Assembly: GCF_003458715.1 (NCBI RefSeq)
Contig: NZ_QRVI01000042.1
Location: forward strand, 1 to 8,592
DNA length: 8,592 bases
From: Eubacterium sp. AF22-8LB
GTDB taxonomy: Bacteria > Bacillota_I > Bacilli_A > Erysipelotrichales > Erysipelotrichaceae
Direction: 5' to 3'
The translations under genes and the position numbers were made by a program. Under the pieces are notes generated by a model. The model was not told the DNA's origin. It worked only from the letters and a program-made list of their open reading frames with translations, and made no database searches. Of the stretch, positions 1 to 5,384 are shown piece by piece. How positions within the stretch are numbered: the first letter of the stretch is position 1; each line of letters opens with the position of its first letter.

Positions 1-6
1 TACAAT

Positions 7-38
7 AAAAAACCTATGTCCTTACGAAAAGGTATAGG
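7..38 (-). terminator. Intrinsic terminator of the ribU / flavin-protein operon
   Basis: Read on the minus strand, CCTAT-A-CCTT and AAGG-AC-ATAGG form a hairpin (13-38) with a small internal loop and a short TTCGT-type apical loop, followed directly by six T (12-7). It lies about 35 bases past the stop of the preceding gene, as expected for the end of this transcript. Confidence 0.8.
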
Positions 39-57
39 CTTTTGTCAACAATCTGAA

Positions 58-79
58 ATGACTAGTATAGACTAGTCAT
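58..79 (-). repeat. Perfect inverted repeat over the stop codon of the PNPOx-like gene
   Basis: ATGACTAGT (58-66) and ACTAGTCAT (71-79) are perfect 9-base arms around a 4-base loop. The TAG stop of the minus-strand gene (74-72) lies inside one arm. There is no T-run after it, so it is not itself an intrinsic terminator. It could stabilise the mRNA 3' end or assist the terminator at 38-7. Confidence 0.6.
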
Positions 80-527
80 AAGGTTTGTATTCAACTGTTT
101 CTTTGTCAAAATCAATAAATAATTGAAATGCATTACGATTTTCATCTTCATCCCAGATTTCAACAAATTTAGGTGTTACTTCAATTAAGATTTCTGTATC
201 AATATGTGAATATGCATTATAGCTTTGCCACAAGAATTCTTTATATTTCTTTTCAAAGATACGACCCGGTTCGTCTACTACTAAACCTAAGTTTTTAGCC
301 GTTCCCTCTACCTGTACACCATTAAAGCACATTGCTACTCTATCATTTTTAAATAATTGTTGTGTTTTTCTGAAGTTTTTATCCGTTTTAAAATAAATTT
401 TGTCATTATAGAAAACACAACTTACATTTCTAACCATAGGATAATCATCTACACAGCTAGCCAATGCCATGATTTTATAATCTCCTAATTTTTCATCCAT
501 AATTTTTTTTGCTTCTAAAAGTTCCAT
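72..527 (-). CDS. Pyridoxamine 5'-phosphate oxidase-like flavin-binding protein
   Basis: A 151-residue protein that I recognise as a small PNPOx-like FMN-binding split-barrel protein. The N-terminal helix (MELLEAKKIM) is followed by a strand pattern typical of the family: ALASC at about 22-26, PMVRNVSCVFYNDKIYFKT at about 30-48, then K-x2-QLF-x-NDRVAMCFNGVQVEGTA. Family members bind FMN or a related flavin and reduce small substrates; many have no assigned substrate and this is not a true PdxH. The start at 527 has a good Shine-Dalgarno sequence (AGGAG, 5 bases spacer) that overlaps the TAG stop of ribU 8 bases upstream, which suggests translational coupling. Being in an FMN-riboswitch operon with a riboflavin transporter supports flavin use. 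The exact reaction is unknown. Confidence 0.8.
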   Translation of the reverse strand: MELLEAKKIMDEKLGDYKIMALASCVDDYPMVRNVSCVFYNDKIYFKTDKNFRKTQQLFKNDRVAMCFNGVQVEGTAKNLGLVVDEPGRIFEKKYKEFLWQSYNAYSHIDTEILIEVTPKFVEIWDEDENRNAFQLFIDFDKETVEYKPYD

Positions 528-535
528 ATTTTCTC

Positions 536-1174
536 CTAACCTTTCATTACAAATATTAATATAGCTATTGATACGATAATAAATGCACTTACAACACCAA
601 CATCTTTTGTAAGACCTTCATTTGTATTTGATTGAGGAACAAATTGTGTATTTCTCAATGCATTCACAAGAGGTTTATAAATCAACATTGCACATGCCGC
701 ATTCAATGTACATTTAATAATATTGAATGGCACGATTCCTGGAAGTAACATACCGACCACTACACTTCTTGGCATTTGAAAATAAATCGGTGTAACAATG
801 TAGTTCCATAATGTACAACTCAATGTACAACAAACGGTTCCTGATACCAAACCAATGATAGCGCCTTTTTTCGAATGTTTATACTTATAAATACATGCTG
901 CAACACACGCAAATGTACATGTTGACATTACATCCATTAATACATCTAATAAATTTCCACCTCGAAATACTATTTCTAAAAATGAACATAAAACACTCAT
1001 GATAAAAGATGTCATCGGACCATAAATAAATCCTGCAATCACAATAATAATATCTTTTGGATCATAACTTAAAAAAGATACGGCTGGTACAAGTGGAAAA
1101 TGTATCAATAGATTTAGAACCATTGCCATCGCACTCAAAATTGCGATTGTTGTTAGTTTCTTTGTTGAACTCAT
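536..1174 (-). CDS. ribU: ECF transporter S component, riboflavin uptake (RibU)
   Basis: Substrate-binding membrane subunit of an energy-coupling-factor transporter, predicted to bind riboflavin and work with the shared EcfA/A'/T module encoded elsewhere. The protein is very hydrophobic, with about six membrane segments. It opens with SSTKKLTTIAILSAMAMVL, common in S components, and has the RibU-like YDPKDIIIVIAGFIYGP segment about 40 residues in. An ATG at 1192 would add six residues, but it has no Shine-Dalgarno sequence. GAAGGG (1189-1184) lies about 9 bases before the ATG at 1174, so I prefer that start (212 residues); the ATG at 1180 is also possible. The FMN riboswitch directly upstream gives the strongest support for riboflavin rather than another vitamin. 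The polar stretch LRNTQFVPQSNTNEG before the last membrane helix is probably a loop. Confidence 0.9.
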   Translation of the reverse strand: MSSTKKLTTIAILSAMAMVLNLLIHFPLVPAVSFLSYDPKDIIIVIAGFIYGPMTSFIMSVLCSFLEIVFRGGNLLDVLMDVMSTCTFACVAACIYKYKHSKKGAIIGLVSGTVCCTLSCTLWNYIVTPIYFQMPRSVVVGMLLPGIVPFNIIKCTLNAACAMLIYKPLVNALRNTQFVPQSNTNEGLTKDVGVVSAFIIVSIAILIFVMKG

Positions 1175-1201
1175 AATCATCCATCCCTTCATATATCAAC
1201 T

Positions 1202-1238
1202 AAAAAACGTGCCTAAAGAAAATCCCCTAGGCGCGTTT
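1202..1238 (-). terminator. Riboswitch-controlled terminator ahead of ribU
   Basis: On the minus strand ACGCGCCTA (1236-1228) pairs with TAGGCACGT (1215-1207), with one C/A mismatch and a 12-base loop, and is followed by six T (1207-1202). It sits between the FMN aptamer and the ribU ribosome binding site, where the expression platform of an OFF-type FMN riboswitch is expected. FMN binding would favour this hairpin and stop transcription. The competing antiterminator was not resolved by eye. Confidence 0.85.
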
Positions 1239-1266
1239 CAAATACATAAAAGAATGTACAAAAAAC

Positions 1267-1372
1267 ATCTTCTTCCATCCAGACTATACTGTCGCCACTG
1301 GAATTTCACCAGTTCATGCAAATTGCTCGCGGGGTTTACCGCCGATAGGGAATTTCACCCAACCCTGAAGAT
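1267..1372 (-). promoter_or_regulatory. FMN riboswitch (RFN element)
   Basis: The minus strand carries the conserved RFN core: closing stem ATCTTC/GAAGAT (1372-1367 with 1272-1267), then CAGGGTTGGGTGAAATTCC, CGGCGGTAAACCCCGCGAGC, TGGTGAAATTCCAGTGGCGA and AGTCTGGATGG. All landmarks of the FMN aptamer are present in the correct order, so it looks intact. It binds flavin mononucleotide and represses the riboflavin uptake operon when flavin is plentiful. The terminator at 1238-1202 is the likely output. Confidence 0.97.
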
Positions 1373-1389
1373 TTAATTTATGCAAAATT

Positions 1390-1418
1390 AGTATACACTT
1401 ATTTAACATAAAAAAAAA
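1390..1418 (-). promoter_or_regulatory. Possible promoter of the FMN riboswitch–ribU operon
   Basis: TATACT (1395-1390) is a good -10 match and would start RNA near 1383, about 11 bases before the aptamer closing stem. The -35 position at 17 bases (1418-1413) is only TTTTTT, within the T-run of the rnpB terminator. The -10 is credible and the -35 is weak. Confidence 0.4.
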
Positions 1419-1437
1419 GAGCAAATTGAATTGCTCT
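1410..1437 (-). terminator. Intrinsic terminator of rnpB
   Basis: On the minus strand AGAGCAA and TTGCTCT (1437-1431 and 1424-1418) form a 7-bp stem with a 6-base loop, followed by nine T (1418-1410). It begins just after the 3' strand of the RNase P RNA P1 helix and separates rnpB from the flavin operon. Confidence 0.9.
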
Positions 1438-1442
1438 ATATA

Positions 1443-1796
1443 GTTCCTTAAATCATAAGCCATGTTCTGTTCCACTTGCGTGGTGACAGCCATTTATCTA
1501 TAGCATATGCTATCCAGCCTTCCTTTCGGTTCATTCCAGCCGGTTCCCCTACCAAATTTGGGTTTCTCGCTTGTGGGGTTTACCCGTTCCACCCTATATG
1601 TTTCCATATAGACTCGTCTCTGTGGCACTTTTAAAGCCTGCTTGCATAGTTTCCCTTAGCAAACAAAGCAGCCGTCAAGTATAAAACTTGCCTAGACTTA
1701 TTTATTCATCTAGCACAAACACTACAATCATCACAGATTGTGCGAGCATGGACTTTCCTCTAACTATCTATGTAGCCAGCGACTGTCGATTTAATT
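1443..1796 (-). ncRNA. rnpB: RNase P RNA, bacterial type B
   Basis: Catalytic RNA of ribonuclease P, which matures tRNA 5' ends. The universally conserved regions are visible on the minus strand: GAGGAAAGTCC (1760-1750) near the 5' end, AAGTGCCACAGAGACGA, GGTGGAACGGGTAAACCCC, the AGAAACCCAAATTTGGTAGG block (starting at 1567), and ACAGAACATGGCTTA (1470-1456) near the 3' end. TTAAATC (1794-1788) pairs with GATTTAA (1454-1448) to give helix P1, which sets the ends to within a few bases. The overall pattern resembles the Bacillus subtilis (type B) RNA more than the Escherichia coli type A RNA. At about 350 nt it is somewhat shorter than the roughly 400-nt Bacillus RNA. The gene starts a few bases after the gpsB stop, a neighbour relation also seen in Bacillus. 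Confidence 0.96.
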
Positions 1797-1798
1797 TA

Positions 1799-2140
1799 CT
1801 ATTCTTCGCTTTGATTAAAAACAGCTTTTTCCAAACGCGCAATACGTTTTAAAATATCTACTGTATTACTGCTTCCATTCACAAAATCTGAATTTACTTT
1901 TTCATTTAAGTTTTCATTCTCACTTTGTAACGCAAACAATTGTTGCTGCAACTCTTTAATTTTTTCTTCATAACGAGTAACGGCAGCACCTAATTCTTCT
2001 ACTTTTTCATCGTATTTCTGATAGTCTTCAATGACCATATCTAGAAATTCGTCTACTTCTGCAGGGGCATATCCCTTTAAATCTACATGGAATTCTTTTT
2101 CATAGATTTCCTGAGCTGTTAAATTCATATCATTTGCCAT
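1799..2140 (-). CDS. gpsB: Cell division protein GpsB
   Basis: A 113-residue cytoplasmic adaptor of the DivIVA/GpsB family that shuttles peptidoglycan synthases between septum and side wall. The N-terminal DivIVA-like domain reads LTAQEIYEKEFHVDLKGY then VDEFLDMVIEDYQ. Tyr24, Asp30 and Asp34 correspond to the residues that in Bacillus GpsB hold the N-terminal tail of PBP1. A long coiled coil (about 38-80, heptads such as KIKELQQQLFALQSENENL) and a polar linker follow. The C-terminal trimerising segment TVDILKRIARLEKAVF is diagnostic of GpsB rather than full-length DivIVA. The start is fixed by AGGGGGAC (2153-2146), 5 bases before the ATG. The PBP1-type partner ponA lies across the divergent promoter. 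rnpB follows within a few bases. Confidence 0.96.
   Translation of the reverse strand: MANDMNLTAQEIYEKEFHVDLKGYAPAEVDEFLDMVIEDYQKYDEKVEELGAAVTRYEEKIKELQQQLFALQSENENLNEKVNSDFVNGSSNTVDILKRIARLEKAVFNQSEE
1814..1842 (-). promoter_or_regulatory. Possible rnpB promoter inside the gpsB 3' end
   Basis: On the minus strand TTGCGC (1842-1837), a 17-base spacer and TTTAAT (1819-1814) resemble a housekeeping promoter. RNA would start near 1807, about 11 bases before the mature RNase P RNA. The -35 matches only at TTG. Co-transcription with gpsB followed by processing is the alternative. Confidence 0.4.
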
Positions 2141-2167
2141 ATATAGTCCCCCTATATCTACCTAAAT

Positions 2168-2196
2168 ATTATGAATGTTTTACACAAAAAAATCAA
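2168..2196 (-). promoter_or_regulatory. gpsB promoter (sigma-A type)
   Basis: On the minus strand TTGATT (2196-2191), exactly 17 bases, then CATAAT (2173-2168). The predicted start near 2161 gives a leader of about 20 bases that contains the AGGGGGAC ribosome binding site. It is back-to-back with the recU promoter, with about 20 bases between the two -35 boxes. Confidence 0.75.
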
Positions 2197-2215
2197 CTCC
2201 GACTTTTTAGATTCA

Positions 2216-2244
2216 TTGAATGTTCATTCTTTTTCATATATAAT
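2216..2244 (+). promoter_or_regulatory. recU–ponA promoter (sigma-A type), leaderless start
   Basis: TTGAAT (2216-2221), a 17-base spacer and a perfect TATAAT (2239-2244). The expected transcription start, 7-8 bases past the -10, is 2251 or 2252. The preferred recU ATG begins at 2252, so the mRNA would have no 5' leader. Any in-frame start further upstream would overlap the promoter itself. Confidence 0.75.
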
Positions 2245-2251
2245 GTTCGTG

Positions 2252-2836
2252 ATGAGCACTATTAAATATCCGAATGCAATTTCAACCATAAATACAACGC
2301 AACAAAAGAGTTATAGTTCTCGAGGTATGCGCCTTGAAAACGATATAAATGACTCAAATAAATATTATAGAGAGCTTGATAAGGCTTTAATTTATAAAAA
2401 GCCTACACCTGTACAAGTCGTTCATGTAGATTACCCCCAAAGACAACGGGCAAAAATTACAGAGGCCTATTATAAAACGCCATCTACAACCGATTATAAT
2501 GGTGTATATCGAGGTAAATATATTGATTTTGAGGCGAAAGAGACCAAAAACAAAACAAGTTTCCCCCTCTTTATGATTCACCCGCATCAAATCACTCATC
2601 TAAAAAAAGTTGTATTACATGGGGGTATTGGTTTTTTCATCATTCGATTTAATTATTATAATGAAACCTATCTTGTAGATTCAAAGTTGCTCATAGATAA
2701 AATAGAAAATATAGACAAAAGTTCTATACCATATGCTTGGTTTCAATCCCATGGAACACCAATTCAAGAAGGATTGTATCCAAGGTTAGCGTATTTAAAA
2801 GTTGTAGATGAACTCTATTTTAAGGAGGATAAGTAA
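2252..2836 (+). CDS. recU: Holliday junction resolvase RecU
   Basis: Homodimeric nuclease that resolves Holliday junctions in Firmicutes, working with RuvAB and RecA in recombination and chromosome segregation. The open frame runs up to an ATG at 2171, but homology to Bacillus RecU begins at MSTIKYPN (cf. MIRYPN), so I place the start at 2252, giving 194 residues against about 206 in Bacillus. Family landmarks follow: YSSRGMRLENDINDSNKYY (about 21-39), KKPTPVQVV (49-57), and the active-site region STTDYNGVYRGKYIDFEAKE. Asp81, Glu94 and Lys96 match the metal-binding and catalytic residues. KETKNKTSFPL comes next. No Shine-Dalgarno sequence precedes any candidate start, and a strong -10 lies 7 bases before this ATG. 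The TAA stop abuts the ponA ATG, and the end of recU carries the ponA ribosome binding site, so the pair is coupled as in Bacillus. Confidence 0.93.
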   Translation: MSTIKYPNAISTINTTQQKSYSSRGMRLENDINDSNKYYRELDKALIYKKPTPVQVVHVDYPQRQRAKITEAYYKTPSTTDYNGVYRGKYIDFEAKETKNKTSFPLFMIHPHQITHLKKVVLHGGIGFFIIRFNYYNETYLVDSKLLIDKIENIDKSSIPYAWFQSHGTPIQEGLYPRLAYLKVVDELYFKEDK

Positions 2837-5323
2837 ATGGCCCAACCACAAAACGAACAAAAAAAGCCAAAAGCGCAAAAAACAAGAAGAAAATTAGATG
2901 TATGGAATAAATTAGCTGTATGCATCCTATCCATTTTCCTAGTTGGATGTATCTCCGTATTCTTTGTACTTGTCAACATCATTAATGATCCAGATGGCAT
3001 GCGCTTTTCTCAAGATGGTTTAACCACATTATCCAATTCAAGACTTTACGATGCTTCAGGCAACGTATTCTATGAACTTGGAGACGAAATCCGTGAAGAT
3101 GTCACATATTCACAAATTCCACAATCTGTAGTCGATGCTTTTCTTTCAATCGAAGATTCACGTTTTTTTGATCACAATGGTTTTGACTTGCCTCGTTTCC
3201 TAAAATCTGCCATGTCAAACTTAAAATCTGGTAGCTTAGCTCAAGGTGGTTCCACATTAACAATGCAAATGATTGATAATGCATTCACGAAAAACCAACA
3301 GAAAAAAATTGAAACGGAACAAGGTCCTGTTACCACAGTTCAAAAATTAAAATTAAAAGTTCAAGAAATCTATTTATCATTAATAGCTGAACAAAGTATT
3401 AATAAAGAACAAATCTTTGAATACTATGTAAACCGTATTTGGTTTGGTTCTGGAAACAACACACGTGGTATTCAAAAAGCAGCACAATACTTTTTCAATA
3501 AAGACGTGTCTCAATTAAATTTAGGTGAGGCTGCTTTCTTGGCTGGTTGTATAAATGCACCAGATACATATAATCCATTAAACAATCTAAATGAAGCAAA
3601 CTCAAAGCTAGATCATTTAAAAGCTGCTCAAAAACGAAGAAACGTTACTCTAGAGTTAATGCTACAACATGGATATATTACGGAAGAAGAATTCAACCTT
3701 GCTTCAAATCAAGATTTATCATTCTCTTTACAATATATTGAAAGAAAAAGTGATGATCCAAACCAAGCTTATATCACACAAACTCTAAGTGAAGTTATGG
3801 AATTGACTGGACAAGATCCTGCCATTATTCCAATGGATATCTATACCGCATTAAATCAAGACGCCCAAAAACAAGCGGATGAAATCTGTAATGGAAATAT
3901 TGTACAATTTCCTAACGATGCCTTTGACGTTGGATTCTCAATGATTGAAAATGATACAGGTGAAATTGTTGCGGTAGGTCCTGGACGTCGTTATCACTCA
4001 GATTCTGTTAAAATTGATAACTCAACTGACACAAAACAGCCAGGTTCAAGTATGAAACCATTATTGGCATACGCAAGTACATTCGATGTTCTTGGATGGT
4101 CAACAGTACATAAGGTAAATGATAAGAAAAAAGACTATTGGAAAAATGGTTCTTACGCCCCTAAAAACTCAGATAACAAATATAACGGTAAAATGAGTTT
4201 ACAAGATGCATTAGGTGTTTCAAAAAATACGACTGCAGCTCAGGCCATGATCGACCTTGTAACTGCCAAGGGATATGATTATTGGATTGAATACTGTAAA
4301 AAATTAGGTTATAACGATGAGGTTGCCGAAGGCTTTAACGAACAGTATTCAATTGGTGGATCTGGAATGATTGCAAGTCCAATTCAACAGGCTAGTGCTT
4401 ATTCTATGCTTGCGAATGGTGGAAATCGTGTAGAGGCTCACCGTGTTAGAAAAGCAGTTCGTAGATCTGACAAAAAAGAATTTAAGGCAAAAGCTAAAAC
4501 ATACGAAATCATTAGTAAACAAGCTGCTTGGATGATGTCTCAATTACTTGAAAAAGTTGTTACAGGTGGATATATGAACTACAACGAAATCTTAGCTAGC
4601 AACTATACCGTATATGGTAAATCTGGAACAACAGACTGGCCAGCTAACGAATATCGAATTCCAACTGGTGCCGCTAAAGACGAATGGTCTGTTGGTTATA
4701 CAAATAAATATACGATTGCCTGCTGGAGTGGCTATACAACAGAATATATCCAACAAGGTTATTATGTAACAGATCATGATTTACAGGTTGCATCTGCTTT
4801 CCATATTTCACACTATATGTTAGATTATATGCAAAAATATGCGACATACTCAGCTATTTCAAGACCAAGTGGTATTTCTGACTACAAAGGCGGATACATC
4901 AAAGACGAATTTAAGAGTCAAGGTGACACAACTTCTGAAGTTACAGATGCCCAAGATGCATGTATTGCCGGTGGTGGTGAATGGGATGAAGAAACTGGAA
5001 CTTGTAAAACAGCAGAAGCAAAAGAAAAAGAAGCTTGTGATGCTGCTGGTGGTGAATGGGATGAAGAAGCCGGTACATGTAAAACAGAAGATGATACAGA
5101 AGATGAAACTAAAAAAGCGGAAGAAACATGTATAAATAATGGTGGAACTTGGGATGGAAGTGCTTGTACATATCCTTCTACTGAGCCAGAAGTCCCAACA
5201 CCAAATCCTGGAACAACAGAACCTACTACACCAGGTACAGGTACTGACACTTCAACAGAAAATACAACAGGTTATGTCTGGTTTGATCGAAGAAACCTAT
5301 ACAACATCTTTGATAGACTATAA
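2837..5323 (+). CDS. ponA: Class A penicillin-binding protein 1A (transglycosylase/transpeptidase)
   Basis: Bifunctional peptidoglycan synthase of 828 residues. A short basic cytoplasmic tail (1-25, with TRRK at 16-19) leads into one membrane helix (about 26-49), so the bulk is outside the cell. The GT51 transglycosylase domain (about 85-260) has catalytic Glu106 in EDSRFFDHNG and the QGGSTLTMQ motif at 136-144. The transpeptidase domain has all three active-site motifs: Ser404-x-x-Lys407 (PGSSMKP), Ser462-Lys-Asn464, and Lys595-Ser-Gly-Thr-Thr. After about 700 comes an unusual tail: three Cys/Trp mini-repeats (709-777), a Pro/Thr-rich linker (about 780-811) and an aromatic end. The start is set by AAGGAGG (2822-2828), 8 bases upstream and inside recU, whose stop is adjacent. 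A terminator follows 6 bases after the TAA. GpsB, a known partner of such enzymes, is encoded nearby. Confidence 0.96.
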   Translation: MAQPQNEQKKPKAQKTRRKLDVWNKLAVCILSIFLVGCISVFFVLVNIINDPDGMRFSQDGLTTLSNSRLYDASGNVFYELGDEIREDVTYSQIPQSVVDAFLSIEDSRFFDHNGFDLPRFLKSAMSNLKSGSLAQGGSTLTMQMIDNAFTKNQQKKIETEQGPVTTVQKLKLKVQEIYLSLIAEQSINKEQIFEYYVNRIWFGSGNNTRGIQKAAQYFFNKDVSQLNLGEAAFLAGCINAPDTYNPLNNLNEANSKLDHLKAAQKRRNVTLELMLQHGYITEEEFNLASNQDLSFSLQYIERKSDDPNQAYITQTLSEVMELTGQDPAIIPMDIYTALNQDAQKQADEICNGNIVQFPNDAFDVGFSMIENDTGEIVAVGPGRRYHSDSVKIDNSTDTKQPGSSMKPLLAYASTFDVLGWSTVHKVNDKKKDYWKNGSYAPKNSDNKYNGKMSLQDALGVSKNTTAAQAMIDLVTAKGYDYWIEYCKKLGYNDEVAEGFNEQYSIGGSGMIASPIQQASAYSMLANGGNRVEAHRVRKAVRRSDKKEFKAKAKTYEIISKQAAWMMSQLLEKVVTGGYMNYNEILASNYTVYGKSGTTDWPANEYRIPTGAAKDEWSVGYTNKYTIACWSGYTTEYIQQGYYVTDHDLQVASAFHISHYMLDYMQKYATYSAISRPSGISDYKGGYIKDEFKSQGDTTSEVTDAQDACIAGGGEWDEETGTCKTAEAKEKEACDAAGGEWDEEAGTCKTEDDTEDETKKAEETCINNGGTWDGSACTYPSTEPEVPTPNPGTTEPTTPGTGTDTSTENTTGYVWFDRRNLYNIFDRL
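4961..5167 (+). repeat. Three Cys-x-Gly-Gly-x-Trp-Asp mini-repeats in the PonA tail
   Basis: Residues 709-723, 734-748 and 765-777 of PonA each read C-x3-GG-x-W-D, then a turn and a second Cys: CIAGGGEWDEETGTC, CDAAGGEWDEEAGTC, CINNGGTWDGSAC. The first two copies are near identical at DNA level with a 75-base period (from 4975 and 5050). The third is diverged and two residues shorter. Spacers are rich in Lys, Glu and Asp. Each unit looks like a small disulfide-closed loop outside the cell. The disulfides and the function are inference. Confidence 0.85.
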
Positions 5324-5329
5324 CAACAC

Positions 5330-5355
5330 AAAGTGCTCAATTGAGCACTTTTTTT
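5330..5355 (+). terminator. Intrinsic terminator of recU–ponA
   Basis: AAAGTGCTC and GAGCACTTT form a perfect 9-bp stem around AATT, running directly into a T-run (to 5355). It starts 6 bases after the ponA stop. Confidence 0.95.
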
Positions 5356-5360
5356 CATAT

Positions 5361-5384
5361 AAAAAACAGGGATTATTTCCCTGT
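5361..5384 (-). terminator. Intrinsic terminator of pflB–pflA, overlapping the pflA stop
   Basis: On the minus strand ACAGGGA (5384-5378) pairs with TCCCTGT (5372-5366) around a 5-base loop, followed by T residues to 5361. The 5' arm is made of the last pflA codons and the TAA stop lies at the loop/3' arm boundary, so the gene has essentially no 3' untranslated stretch before its terminator. It faces the ponA terminator. Confidence 0.85.

Noticed and set aside
1175..1192. Longer ribU start at the ATG at 1192
   Set aside because: No Shine-Dalgarno sequence precedes it; GAAGGG is placed correctly for the ATG at 1174. The longer form cannot be fully excluded.
2171..2251. N-terminal 27-residue extension of recU from the ATG at 2171
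   Set aside because: It has no ribosome binding site, is not similar to RecU, and contains the -35 and -10 boxes of the recU promoter and the gpsB promoter on the other strand.
2387..4777. Minus-strand frames of 60-70 codons inside recU and ponA
   Set aside because: They lie opposite clearly conserved coding sequence and have no initiation signals or recognisable domains.
4961..5167. CRISPR or satellite repeat in the ponA region
   Set aside because: The repeats are in frame, protein-coding and diverged, with no constant repeat/spacer structure.
5330..5351. ponA terminator as a bidirectional terminator also serving pflA
   Set aside because: The minus-strand side lacks a T-run after the stem, and pflA has its own hairpin plus T-run at 5384-5361.
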